A stretch of 64,000 nt of DNA, from NCBI GenBank assembly GCA_021531615.1, contig JADYUE010000007.1:1-64000 (forward strand), given 5' to 3'. Made by a program: the position numbers and the translations under genes. The DNA is from Fusobacterium varium (lineage in GTDB: Bacteria; Fusobacteriota; Fusobacteriia; Fusobacteriales; Fusobacteriaceae). The notes under the pieces were generated by a model. It was not told where the DNA came from and made no database searches. It saw only the letters and a list, made by a program, of their open reading frames with translations. This document shows positions 1 to 10,000 of this stretch, one piece after another. Position 1 is the first letter of the stretch. Each line of letters opens with the position of its first letter.

Positions 1-100
1 CAGAAAGCCCCTTTATAACCTTCAAAATATAGCTTTCAACCTCTTTTTTTGCCTCTATAAATTTTGCCTTTTTTCTTATTTTTTTCACTTTTAAAGACAT
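1..100 (-). CDS. N-terminal fragment of a small basic protein, unknown
   Basis: The minus strand carries an ATG at 98-100 with a good Shine-Dalgarno sequence (GGAGTTG) just upstream. The 33 visible codons begin MSLKVKKIRKKAKF and are rich in lysine; the gene runs off the left edge. It lies downstream of the primase on the same strand, across the repeat-rich stretch 120-357, so it probably belongs to the same mobile element. I do not recognise a family, and the visible part is too short for more. Confidence 0.5.
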   Translation of the reverse strand, partial: MSLKVKKIRKKAKFIEAKKEVESYILKVIKGLS

Positions 101-122
101 TTTTCAACTCCTTTTTATATCA

Positions 123-357
123 AGTGTAATCACTGTGTAATCAAAGTGTAACCAATTTTTGATTACACCTTATAACTATCTTTATTTTTACTTTTAAACC
201 AAAATTCCAAACTCCAAGTGTAATCAAATTTTTTTTATTCTCTTTTATAGAGATGATGATATTTATTAATCAAAAAAATCCAAAGTGTAATCAAAAAATC
301 CACCCCCTATGTATATATAGAAAAACTATTTTTATTATTTTAGAAAAAAATTACACT
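123..357. repeat. Iteron-like cluster of AGTGTAATCA repeats
   Basis: Copies of AGTGTAATCA or one-base variants occur at 123-132, 134-143, 145-154, 217-226 and 284-293, with inverted copies at 160-168 and a partial one at 351-357. The stretch is very AT-rich and non-coding, and lies directly downstream of a primase-helicase gene. Direct repeats beside such a gene are the usual layout of a plasmid or phage-plasmid replication origin. Origin function is inference; they could instead be operators. Confidence 0.6.
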
Positions 358-375
358 ATAATGAAATTATAACTA

Positions 376-2766
376 TTAATTATCTAAACTATTTTTAAAA
401 ATATCAATTGGTTGAATTTCTACTGCTGTTACAGGTCTAGTTTTTGTACTAAATTCATTTGCTGGAAAACGTACAGACACCCTATCATCTAGGATAAAAT
501 TAGCCTCTTTTAACTGCTTTTTCAAAGTGGACATATCCAACAGCTCCAAACTACTATTTGTTTTTTTATGCTCATCAGCAATAGCTTTGTACAAAATATT
601 AAACCAAAGATAGTGTCTCCCATCTTTCACTTGATAAAATGATCTTGGATCTTTGTCAGATTCTGCCACCAACTCCAATAGAAGTAGAAAGTTTTTAACA
701 GTTGTTCTCTCATTTTTCCCAAGCTCATTGAGAAATAGTAAAAACTTATCTACAATTTTCCTATTCAAATTAACTATCTTTTTCAATGCCAACAACCCAG
801 TATATACACATTTTATATTGTGCAGTTGCCTATCATCTCTTATATCTGGGAATATTTCCCGTAATTTCTGCTTTTTAACAACTATCTTTCCATCAGCTAA
901 TCTATTTAATATAGCTTGTTTCCCTAATTTTTCCAGTAATTGAGTGTTCTTAAACTTCTCAAATACCCTATCATTACTTTTATTTTCTTGATTTAACTCA
1001 ACAGATAAAATTCTATTTCTAATTGAAACATCATTTATTTTTGTTTCCCCAGAGATAATAAGAGGGGTACACAATTTATATTCTAATAGTTTAGTTGTAA
1101 GATTTCCTTGATTTACAGTTTTATTGTCATATACTGATCTAATGGTACTTAACAGTTCATCTGTTTTATCTTTAATTGATTTAGTTGTTAATTTTATCTC
1201 ATCTAAAACCCAAGGCGTTATGTTAGAACAACTTGATAGCAATCTTATTTGATGTATTGTCACAGTGCTTAAACTTTTTATATTATCTCTACTTCCTAAG
1301 AGAATACGACAGATAAACTCTCCAAATATTGTTTTACCAACTGATGTAGATCCTTCTAATTCTAATATTGGATATGAACCTAAATTATGCAATCTTCCCA
1401 ATGCCCAGCATATTCCCAATAAGCTTTGGTTGCTATCCTTTCTTAAATATGGAAGAAGTTCTTTTAAAATCTTTTTATCCCCTCTAGTTAGTTCTGGAAT
1501 AGAATTTAAACTTTGGATATAAAGCTCATTTTTATCACATATTGCCTTTGAAGAAGTGTCATAATATTTTTCATCAATTATCCCATAATGATCAATATCT
1601 ATAACAAATTTATCTCTATTTTGTTGTAAAATCCAGCTCCAAAAGCTAGGAATACTATTTTTTGAACCATAGTAATAACCAACATTTTCAACTATACCAT
1701 TTAAAAATAAAAGCTCACTTTTACTTGCTCTAAACTCTTTTGCTCTCCCCATATTATATGTAATTCCCTTAATAAACTTATTTGAAATCTCCTTAATCTC
1801 AAGGATAAAATCTGTAATCTGTTTCTCCTCTCCCCTCTCTTTGATAAAATAACCATTTTCACCTTTAAAAAACCGATCTTCCTCTATCTCTTCTACTATC
1901 TCAAATTTTTCCACTTTTTTACAATTTGCAACAATCTCCCTTATTTTTCCTATCCCTTCACCCATTAAAACCTCATTAAAATCCTTGTATTCACCCATAT
2001 CCACACAGTAGATCTCTTCATTTTTCCAATTTAACTCTTTTAAAATCTTTTCATAAGCTTTCTTTCCAGCCTCATCTTTATCCACAGCAATTATTATCTT
2101 TTTAAATTCCAACAACCAATTTTTCTGATTTTTAACTGCATTTATATCTGATGCTCCAAAAGGTAAGCTTACAACATTTTCAAAACCACTTTCCAATGCA
2201 CTTAAAAGATCAATCTCCCCTTCCACAATTATTATGTAATTTCTCTTAGTTATATGTTGCCAATTTATAAAGTAATCCCCTTTGCTCCCTCTTTCACTAT
2301 GCAGATACTTTTTAGCCAAATCACGATATCTTATTGCAACAACACTCTTTCCATCGGTTATGGGTATCATCATATTATTGTTTTTTCCCAATCTGAATAA
2401 CCTGTCTAAATATCTCTCTCCTATACCTCTACTTTTTAGATAATCTCTCCACTCTTGATTTAAAAGGCAATTTCCTCTACTAAGGAACACTTCATTTAGA
2501 TTAACTGCCTCATCTTTAATTTTGTTGCTCCTTTCAACCTTTTCTTTCTCATTTCCAGATAATACTAATTTTAAGAAATTGTAGAAATCTCTATCATATT
2601 TTTTTAGATCTGCAAGACTTCCAGATTCTCCCTCTCTGTGACAATAAAACTGCCTAATCTCTCTGTTAAATGAAAAGTCTGGGTTTTTCCCCTCTCTCTT
2701 GCATATGGGACAATAGTCAAATCGCATTTGATTGCCATATACTTTGTAGGTATACTCTTTCTTCAT
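376..2766 (-). CDS. Plasmid/phage-type primase-helicase (CHC2 zinc finger, TOPRIM, P-loop helicase)
   Basis: This 796-residue protein has the layout of a plasmid or phage replication primase. An N-terminal zinc finger (CPIC near residue 19, then a CHREG motif) is followed by a TOPRIM domain (IIIVEGEIDLLSALESG, then IIAVDKDEAGKK at about 170-250). The C-terminal half holds a P-loop (LEGSTSVGKT, about residue 475) as in D5/DUF927-type helicases. It would prime and unwind DNA at an element origin. It is much longer than chromosomal DnaG domains alone and differs from DnaG in having the fused helicase. The iteron-like repeats lie just downstream, supporting an integrated or formerly autonomous element. 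No integrase or capsid gene is visible, so the element is either cut by the window edge or decayed. Confidence 0.85.
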   Translation of the reverse strand: MKKEYTYKVYGNQMRFDYCPICKREGKNPDFSFNREIRQFYCHREGESGSLADLKKYDRDFYNFLKLVLSGNEKEKVERSNKIKDEAVNLNEVFLSRGNCLLNQEWRDYLKSRGIGERYLDRLFRLGKNNNMMIPITDGKSVVAIRYRDLAKKYLHSERGSKGDYFINWQHITKRNYIIIVEGEIDLLSALESGFENVVSLPFGASDINAVKNQKNWLLEFKKIIIAVDKDEAGKKAYEKILKELNWKNEEIYCVDMGEYKDFNEVLMGEGIGKIREIVANCKKVEKFEIVEEIEEDRFFKGENGYFIKERGEEKQITDFILEIKEISNKFIKGITYNMGRAKEFRASKSELLFLNGIVENVGYYYGSKNSIPSFWSWILQQNRDKFVIDIDHYGIIDEKYYDTSSKAICDKNELYIQSLNSIPELTRGDKKILKELLPYLRKDSNQSLLGICWALGRLHNLGSYPILELEGSTSVGKTIFGEFICRILLGSRDNIKSLSTVTIHQIRLLSSCSNITPWVLDEIKLTTKSIKDKTDELLSTIRSVYDNKTVNQGNLTTKLLEYKLCTPLIISGETKINDVSIRNRILSVELNQENKSNDRVFEKFKNTQLLEKLGKQAILNRLADGKIVVKKQKLREIFPDIRDDRQLHNIKCVYTGLLALKKIVNLNRKIVDKFLLFLNELGKNERTTVKNFLLLLELVAESDKDPRSFYQVKDGRHYLWFNILYKAIADEHKKTNSSLELLDMSTLKKQLKEANFILDDRVSVRFPANEFSTKTRPVTAVEIQPIDIFKNSLDN

Positions 2767-3428
2767 AAAACTCCCCCTTATGTTTTAATTTATTTGATTA
2801 ACTTTTGTTGATTAGCATATGTTGAATTATGTGAAAAAGATTTACTGTTATAAAAAATCATAATTTTTTTATTAAATATACTTAATTTTTGAAAAAATTA
2901 GTTTAAAAGAAAAGCCCTCATCTCTATGGGAGCTTATAAAATTTCCAGACAATACAAAATGAAACTTAAATTATCAAAATATTTTTTGATTACTAAGTTT
3001 TCTATTTTCTATTAATTATGTTTTTGTGAATTTTTTTAATAAATTTTCTGCTAATGATTTTTTAGGTGAAATGTAAAACAAAGATGAAAGTTAGATAAGC
3101 TTTTAACCATTAGGCAGTAGGTCTTTCGGGGAAAATTCCAACTTTAACTTTTAAAGCTTCAATCTAAAAAGTTCTTTTTTCCTAACAATTAAAAGCTTAT
3201 ATTTTTATTATAGCCTATTCTTATCATTAAATCAAGTGTTTTTTTGAAATTAATTAATTTTTATTAGATTTTAAAATTATTTGAGATAATTTAGTTAAAA
3301 AAGAGGTTTTTTATTGAATTTGCATTCATTTAGCTATCCAAATTCTATAAAAGATTATCTAGTTTAAAGTTTAATTTTCATAATACTAGGTTATCTTTTA
3401 AATTTAAATTATTAAAACTTATATTTTT
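2767..3428. other. Intergenic stretch with an unidentified hairpin at 3097-3159
   Basis: No gene with a plausible start is seen here. The clearest structure is an inverted repeat whose arms AAGCTTTTAA (3097-3106) and TTTTAAAGCTT (3149-3159) enclose a relatively GC-rich core (GGCAGTAGGTCTTTCGGGG, about 3112-3130). In this AT-rich neighbourhood such a core suggests a structured RNA or DNA hairpin, but I match it to no known riboswitch or small RNA. The primase promoter should also lie near 2770-2830 on the minus strand. Confidence 0.35.
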
Positions 3429-3587
3429 AATATCAACTAGCCTTCATACTAAAGAATAAAGAATCCCTAGGCTCATTTCGTTGAAAATGCAAAACTCGAC
3501 TTCGTCTCAAACACGTTGCATTTTCTTAACTTCATTTCGCTGAGGGATTCTAGTATTCTCTAGTGAATTACGGCTTTAGTTGATATT
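3429..3587. repeat. Composite hairpin element, copy A
   Basis: The outer ends AATATCAACTAG (3429-3440) and CTTTAGTTGATATT (3574-3587) are inverted. Inside, GAATCCCT pairs with AGGGATTC, and an inner TGCAA/TTGCA stem surrounds the core ACTCGACTTCGTCTCAAA. The same outline, with different stem sequences, recurs at 6693, 16186, 20323 and 32463. It is non-coding and lies just downstream of hsdS. Confidence 0.75.
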
Positions 3588-3614
3588 AGGGTAGAAATTT
3601 TTTTTAAATATTTT

Positions 3615-5147
3615 CTATCTCCCTTCCAAACATCTTCTTAATAACTCTATTGCAGGTTCATCATCATTGTTTCCTGTTCCAAGCTCCCCACGAAAAGCTC
3701 TATCAAGTATTGTTTTCTCAAGAATTTCAATTTTATTTTCCAAAGAGATAAGTTCTGAAATTCTATTTTCCTCTTCAAATACCTTGTCTAAAACTCTTAC
3801 TATCTCTTTTTGTTCCTCTAATGGTGGTAGAGGGATAATAAGATTTTTTACAGAAGTTAAATTTAATTCCTTTTGATTAGTACTTCCAGTTGTCATTGAA
3901 TCTAAATTTGATTGAACATTATTTGATATTAAATACTTATGAATACATTGTGGAAGTAATGATTTTGAAGTTCTTACAACTGTTACATGTGAATCAGCTA
4001 CCATTTTTTGATTTGCTACATCATCTTTTAAAATACATAATCTTCCAACAGTTCCTGTACCAGTAGAATTCCAAAGAATATCATTAGGAAGTAAAAATCT
4101 TTCTTCAGTATATTTTGTTTCTTCAGAAGTATATCTAGCTTTAGTTAAATCAAAACCATTCCATTGTACACATTTTTGAGAAATAACAAAAATTGGAGAA
4201 AGATCAACATATTTCGGACTTTTTCCACGTTGAATATAATTACAAATATCTTCTAATCTAGTCCAAACCCAATTACTAGGCAATTTATAAGGTTCTTCCT
4301 CTGCTCCTACTAACATTTCATCAATAGCTTTTAATTTAGGTTTAGCAGGTTTCTTTCTTCCCTCATCTTCAGCCTTTTTACACTCATCTTCCCATAGTTT
4401 AAGCTTTTCATCATTGATTTTAACAAGAAGTTCTCTAGCATTTTCAGTATGATTTTCACCTCTCCACTTCTCTGTCAGCTCTCCACTAAATGCTTTAGAA
4501 AGAATAGCCTCTCTTCTTGAAGTAGTTTTCTCTTTTACCTCTTCAATAATCTCTTTTATTTTTTGAATCTTTTCAAATAGAGAATCTAATTTTTCTACTA
4601 TTCTTTTTTGCTCTTCTAGTGGGGGAAAAGCTATTTTTAAAGTTTTTAATAATTTACTTTTTATTCCTTCAACAGTGCTTCCTGTTGAGTGTTCTTTTAA
4701 TTGTAATTGAAAATATGTTGATAACATTGAATAAAATAAAAATCTTTTATCAAAATTTATATTAGTTAAAGTTATAACTCTTTGTGCTAAAGCAAATTTA
4801 TAATCAAAATTTAATTGTGCTACATTTCCTAGTGGAGCTTCTGTTGTTATAGCAACATCTCCTTTTTGGGGAATTCCTCTTGTCATCCAACCATCATAAT
4901 CTTCAACTTTTATAAATTCTCTAGGTTCTTCATTTATGTAACCTTTTTTTATATTTTTAGCAGTAATTAAAGGAATTCCATTTTCTACTTTTGTTGGTGT
5001 TTTTCCTCTATAATCAATAAATTCTGTTATATCCCCTAATCTAGTCCAAACCCAATTACTAGGCAATTTATAAGGCTCTTCCTCTTTAGCCACTATTGAT
5101 TGTTCCAATCTCTCCTCAATAGAAAGCTCCCCTTTTTTCTTAGGCAT
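3615..5147 (-). CDS. hsdS: Type I restriction-modification specificity subunit HsdS
   Basis: This 510-residue protein selects the target sequence for the type I enzyme. It has the two-half layout of HsdS: each half opens with YKLPSNWVWTRL (about residues 26 and 286), forms a target-recognition domain, and ends in a PPLEEQK segment plus a helical spacer. Both halves contain the typical ISQKC / GDVAI-type strand motifs of methylase S domains. It starts 8 nt inside the end of hsdM, so the two are translationally coupled. The two half-starts are encoded by an identical 40-nt DNA stretch (see the repeat entry), a likely site for recombination between recognition domains. Confidence 0.93.
   Translation of the reverse strand: MPKKKGELSIEERLEQSIVAKEEEPYKLPSNWVWTRLGDITEFIDYRGKTPTKVENGIPLITAKNIKKGYINEEPREFIKVEDYDGWMTRGIPQKGDVAITTEAPLGNVAQLNFDYKFALAQRVITLTNINFDKRFLFYSMLSTYFQLQLKEHSTGSTVEGIKSKLLKTLKIAFPPLEEQKRIVEKLDSLFEKIQKIKEIIEEVKEKTTSRREAILSKAFSGELTEKWRGENHTENARELLVKINDEKLKLWEDECKKAEDEGRKKPAKPKLKAIDEMLVGAEEEPYKLPSNWVWTRLEDICNYIQRGKSPKYVDLSPIFVISQKCVQWNGFDLTKARYTSEETKYTEERFLLPNDILWNSTGTGTVGRLCILKDDVANQKMVADSHVTVVRTSKSLLPQCIHKYLISNNVQSNLDSMTTGSTNQKELNLTSVKNLIIPLPPLEEQKEIVRVLDKVFEEENRISELISLENKIEILEKTILDRAFRGELGTGNNDDEPAIELLRRCLEGR
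4253..4292 (-). repeat. 40-nt direct repeat inside hsdS (second copy at 5036-5075)
   Basis: Positions 4253-4292 and 5036-5075 are identical over 40 nt and encode the LPSNWVWTRL segment at the start of each HsdS half. The surrounding recognition-domain sequences differ, so exact DNA identity at this boundary looks maintained. Such repeats in hsdS genes are known to allow recombinational exchange of recognition domains. Confidence 0.85.
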
Positions 5148-6573
5148 CTCTCTTCACCCCACAAAGATCAAGCTCCTTTAAGATGCCCTTTAACAGATCA
5201 AGAGCCTCTTCCAATCTCTCTATACACTCTTCCCCATTTTCAATAGGATTTTGTAACTCCTCTTGAGAGTCATCAACCTTTAAAAGCCCCATATCAAGTG
5301 AGTAATCTTTCTTCTCAATCTCCTCTAATGTAACCTTTGTCCATCTCTCTAACTTCTCTTTCTCTTCCTCGTTGTTGAATGTTCTTTCAAACTCCTCAAA
5401 ATGCTCCTTAGTTAGTGGGTTAGTCTTACCAAAGTTAGGCATACTGCTTCTTAAATCATAGTACCAAATCTCCTTAGTGTTCTTTTCATTTCCCTTCCCT
5501 CTAGTGAAAAATAGTACATTTGTCTTTACCCCTTGAGCATAGAATATACCTGTTGGAAGTCTTAAAATTGTGTGAAGATTGCATTTATTCATCAAATCTA
5601 TACGAATATCCTTTCCAACTCCCCCTTCAAATAGCACATTATCAGGTAAAACTATACCTGCTCTTGCATTTCCAGTTGTATTCAAAGAGTTATAGATCAC
5701 TTGTAAAAAGTTTAACTGCTTATTTGAAGTATCATAGATAAGGTCATCTCTAGTGGCTCTCTCTCCCCCTTTCTTTGTTCCAAATGGTGGGTTAGATAGA
5801 ACAACATCAAAACCATTTAACTGCTTTCCAAACTCTGACAGAGTATCCCCTTGAATAAAGTTTCCCCCAATGTCGTGAAGAATAGCATTCATAAGCCCCA
5901 ATCTATGTGTATCAGGAACTAATTCACAAGCAGAGAAAGCTTTAGTTTCTTGGAACTCTCTCTCCTCGTCACTGATAGTTCTCTCATCAGTTCCAAAATA
6001 ATCATCATACTTGTTTCTTAGATATTTATCAGCCTCAATTATAAAACCAAAAGTCCCCCCAGCAGGGTCGCAGATTCTCTCTCCTAAATCTGGAGCAACA
6101 ATTCTCACAATAGAATCAATTAAAACTCTAGGTGTGAAGTATTGCCCTGCCCCTGACTTCTTCTCTGAGGCATTTTTCTCTAAAAGCCCCTCGTATAGAT
6201 CCCCTAAATTTTCCTTATCTTCAGAGTACCACTCAATTTTATTGATCTCTGTAAATATCTTTTTAAGGTTTGCAGGTTCACCAATTCTTGTTTGAGCATT
6301 TCTATATATTGTTCCAAGAGTTGATGATGCTTTACCAAGGTTTAAAAGAGCCTCTTGATACTTCCCTCTAAGCTCTGTACCATCAAGTTTAACTAGCTCT
6401 CCCCATCTGTACTCCTCTGGAATACCGATTTTCTCCTCTGTTTCCAACTCATTGGCAATTCTTAAAAATAGAATATATGTTAGCTCTGTTACATATTCGT
6501 GATATGTAATTCCGTCATCTCTCAATACATTACATAGATTCCATAGTTTTTGTACAATCTCATTATTAGTCAT
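5140..6573 (-). CDS. hsdM: Type I restriction-modification methyltransferase subunit HsdM
   Basis: HsdM transfers a methyl group from S-adenosylmethionine to adenine N6 within the HsdMS complex. The 477-residue product has an N-terminal helical HsdM domain, the SAM-binding motif ICDPAGGTFGF (about 170-180) and the catalytic NPPF motif (about 262). I chose the ATG at 6573 because GTGAGGAAAAAG sits just upstream; the longer in-frame alternative has no ribosome site. hsdS overlaps its end. Unusually, hsdR is about 490 nt upstream, the gap being filled with hairpin elements, so hsdMS may be transcribed separately from hsdR. Confidence 0.95.
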   Translation of the reverse strand: MTNNEIVQKLWNLCNVLRDDGITYHEYVTELTYILFLRIANELETEEKIGIPEEYRWGELVKLDGTELRGKYQEALLNLGKASSTLGTIYRNAQTRIGEPANLKKIFTEINKIEWYSEDKENLGDLYEGLLEKNASEKKSGAGQYFTPRVLIDSIVRIVAPDLGERICDPAGGTFGFIIEADKYLRNKYDDYFGTDERTISDEEREFQETKAFSACELVPDTHRLGLMNAILHDIGGNFIQGDTLSEFGKQLNGFDVVLSNPPFGTKKGGERATRDDLIYDTSNKQLNFLQVIYNSLNTTGNARAGIVLPDNVLFEGGVGKDIRIDLMNKCNLHTILRLPTGIFYAQGVKTNVLFFTRGKGNEKNTKEIWYYDLRSSMPNFGKTNPLTKEHFEEFERTFNNEEEKEKLERWTKVTLEEIEKKDYSLDMGLLKVDDSQEELQNPIENGEECIERLEEALDLLKGILKELDLCGVKRDA

Positions 6574-6692
6574 CTTTTTCCTCACAATCAATTTTTATTT
6601 TTATACATTATTTAATACATCGTTAGATTTTGACAAAGTGCCTTTGTACTTACTTTTATTAGTCAAGCTAAGTTCACAAAACTAAAATTTTA

Positions 6693-6851
6693 AATATCAG
6701 CTAAATTCCATGTCGTAGAATAAAGAGAGAGTAGAACTCATCTGACTAAAATTCCGAAACTCGACTTCGTCTCAAACACGTCGGAATTTTTAGCGTCAGA
6801 TTTCGTAACTCTCTCTAATATTCTTCTCCAAATTCCATTTTAGCTGATATT
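6693..6851. repeat. Composite hairpin element, copy B
   Basis: Inverted ends AATATCAGCTAAATTCCAT and ATTCCATTTTAGCTGATATT enclose the conserved core ACTCGACTTCGTCTCAAA, here framed by a TTCCGA/TCGGAA stem instead of the TGCAA/TTGCA stem of copy A. It is almost identical to copy C at 16186-16344. The match with copy C extends upstream through TTTTGACAAAGTGCCTTTGT (about 6631), itself a small hairpin. It separates hsdM from hsdR. Confidence 0.8.
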
Positions 6852-6865
6852 AGAGATTAATTCTC

Positions 6866-7035
6866 CCTAACATCAAGTTGACGTAATTTCCAAAAGTAGA
6901 GGAACTTTAGCGACTACTACTTTTGAGACACAGGCGAAGTCCTGTGTTACATTAAGGATCACAGAAACTCCGTTTCTGCGTCTCAATAATCATAGTCGTT
7001 TTATCAAACTCCTTGATTATTGGAACTTTGCTGTA
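6866..7035. repeat. Second composite hairpin element between hsdM and hsdR
   Basis: This element starts TAACATCAAGTTGACG, like copy E at 32463. It strings together hairpin modules that each carry an ACTTCG or CTCCG-type loop followed by TCTCAA, for example CAGGCGAAGTCCTG and CAGAAACTCCGTTTCTG. The modules also occur in copies D and E in other orders or orientations. It is non-coding. Confidence 0.6.
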
Positions 7036-7063
7036 AACCTAGCGATATGCTAGATAATTAAAT

Positions 7064-10000
7064 TTAATTTAAAAGTATCCCATCATAGATAATATCCATT
7101 ATCTCATCAAGCTTACCTTGGAGAATTTCATCTATTTTTTTAATTCCCCCATACTGCTTTTTAAATATTCCACTATCAAAATCCTCTTTAGATATATACT
7201 CATCTTCACTTTTTAAAACCATCTCTATTCTGCTAATAATCTTCTCTTGACGAGCATTCCACCTATTCAATTTTTTGATTTTCTCCATAACTCTCTCAAT
7301 CTTTCTATCTCTACTGATTAACTCCTCATCTTTTTCATCAATAGCATATTTTACAAAAGATAGAATATCTATTAAAATATCCTCATTTTTTAGGTTTTGA
7401 TAAGCAGTATTAAGCTTTGTTTTGCTATATCCATAGGCATCTAATTTAGATTTAATATCTTTTAAATCCTCTTTAGTAAATGCTTTAGGATTTGTTTTCA
7501 ATATCTTTAGTGCCTCAATTTTATCTTCATTTTCCTTGATATATTGTTTAAAACTTTCAAGATAATCTTCAGGAGTTTTATCCTTTCCAAAGCTTTGGTT
7601 GAAGTTTACAACAACATCATCTTCCTCAGCAATTATCTGGTAATTTTCCCTTTTTAAGCTATCCAAATATATTAAAAACTCTTTCTCCTTTTCTAAAACC
7701 TTGATTTTCTTGTTATCTGGAGTATTTTTCAGATCCACAAGATAGCTATCTATATTAGTTACCTCTTCTCCCCTCATATATCCAGATAATACCTTAATAT
7801 CATTTGATTTTTTCTCTTTAATAATATTTTTCTTTCTTTGAATTCTTCCAATAATTTGATCCATAAAGTATGAAGTGGCCTTTTCATCACCCTTTATAGT
7901 GTCAAATTTTTCAAATAGCTCCTTTACAGAGGTTTTAGGGTTTGCCACCACAGGTTTCATATCTGAATACTTCTCTAAATCCTCATAGATTCCTACAGCA
8001 TCATATATTTTAAAACACTCTTTTTTAATAGCTGGACAAAGTCTAGTTGCCCTACCTATCATCTGTTCATATAGTATTCTACTTTTAACCTTTCTTAAAA
8101 ATACCAAATTACAGATTTTAGGCACATCTATACCAGTTGTTAAAAGATCAACTGTAACTGCAATAGTTGGGTAGCTGTCATTTTTAAACTTTCTAATAAG
8201 CTTGTCCACATCTTTTACAGAGCCAGTTATTTTTTTAATCATATCGTTGTTCATAGAGTAATCCCCAAGCTTGTCATACTCCTCTTTTAAAATTCTAACA
8301 ACCATATCAGCGTGCTCATCATTTGCACAGAAAATAAGGGTTTTCTCCTCTCCAGTAGGATCAATTCTCTCTACAAGAGCATTGCAAATAGCACGATTAA
8401 ACCCCTCTGTAATAACCTTTGTATTAAACTTGCTCACATCAAAATTAAGCTCATCCTCTAGGTTTTCTATTGTTTTTACCTCTTGAGAAACCTTGTCATA
8501 TACCTTGACATCACAACCTTTTTCAAAAGTTATACCATCTTTAGAGAGCTTAGTTTCCATAATATATGGTGGCTCAAAGTCTACCAAATACCCATCTAAT
8601 ACAGCTTGTCTATATGAATACTCATACACAGGCTCACCGAAAATATCATAGGTGTGTAGAGCTGGTGTAGCTGTAAGAGCTATCTTGTCAGCATCAAAAT
8701 ACTCAATTACATTTCTATATTTACTTTGATACTCCTTCTCATCTCTAATCAATGTCTCCTCTTCAGTTGGTATCCTATCTAACACATACCCTCTGTGTGC
8801 CTCGTCAACTATTATACAATCATACTTTCCAACTGATAGATAATTCTCATCACTTGGAGAAAGCACCCTTTTTATAAGCCCTTGAATAGTTACAATATGC
8901 ACCCTTGTATCAGTTTCAGGGAATTTCTCCTCAAGCCCCATTATACTATAAATTTTAGATAGTGGAAATTGCTCCTCAATCTTTACATTTTTAAAAGTAT
9001 CGTCTGCTTGTTCTCCCAAACTTGCCCTGTCCACAACAAATAAAATTCTGTTGTACTTCTTACTTTTTAGCAATCTGTATATCAATGCCAAGGCTGTTCT
9101 TGTTTTCCCTGTACCTGTTGCCATTGTTAAAAGTACCTTGTGTTTACCACCTATCAAAGCCTTTTCCACAGCCTCAATAGCCTCAGCTTGATAATATCTT
9201 AAATTAAGCCCATCAGGTGATCTAAGATAATCTAAAGAGTTTTCAGCCAATGTTTTATTAGCTAGCTCCTCATCTTTATTTAACAAAATCTCCAAATCCT
9301 CTGGAGCATAGAAACCTTTTAAAGCTTTTGGAAGATTTCCAGCTTTTCTACCATCTAAAAACCATATACCAGATTTCTCAATAAATTCCTTGTTGTATTC
9401 ACGTCCATTTGCTGAAAATAGAAATGGTACCTTATAACTTCCAAAAGGTGAGCCATCACAGAAACTTATACCCTCTCTAAGCTCTGCCCCCTTGGCATAC
9501 ATATCTGAGTCCACATTGAGAGCAGTTAGGACATCTACCCCCATTCTCTTTGCCTCAATTACTCCATAGAACTTGTTTTTATAGAAAAGTGCATAGTCAG
9601 CCCAACCTTGCTCACCATCTTCTTTTTTACAAGGCCACTCAGCTATTGCCATTGCCTTGCTTTTATCAGGTAAAACCTTTCTATATCTGTAATTCAACAT
9701 AGGGGTATTAACTTCCCAACCAGCCTCTCTCAACTGATCATCAATTAAAACCCTTGTCTCTTCCTCACTTAGCTCCATAGGCTTTTTATTTTTGATAATT
9801 CTCTTTCTCTCTTCAGGTGTTTTAAATGAAATATCTTGAACCTTTAGATTTTGCAACTCCCTCTCTCTGCTTTCCACTTGAGAGAGCAATGCCTCATATT
9901 TTTCCTTGTAATCTACATATTCAGGTGTTTTATACACAATATTGTCTGAAGTGAAAGTGTAGTCACTACCATATACCTCATTGAACCACCCACAAAGTTT

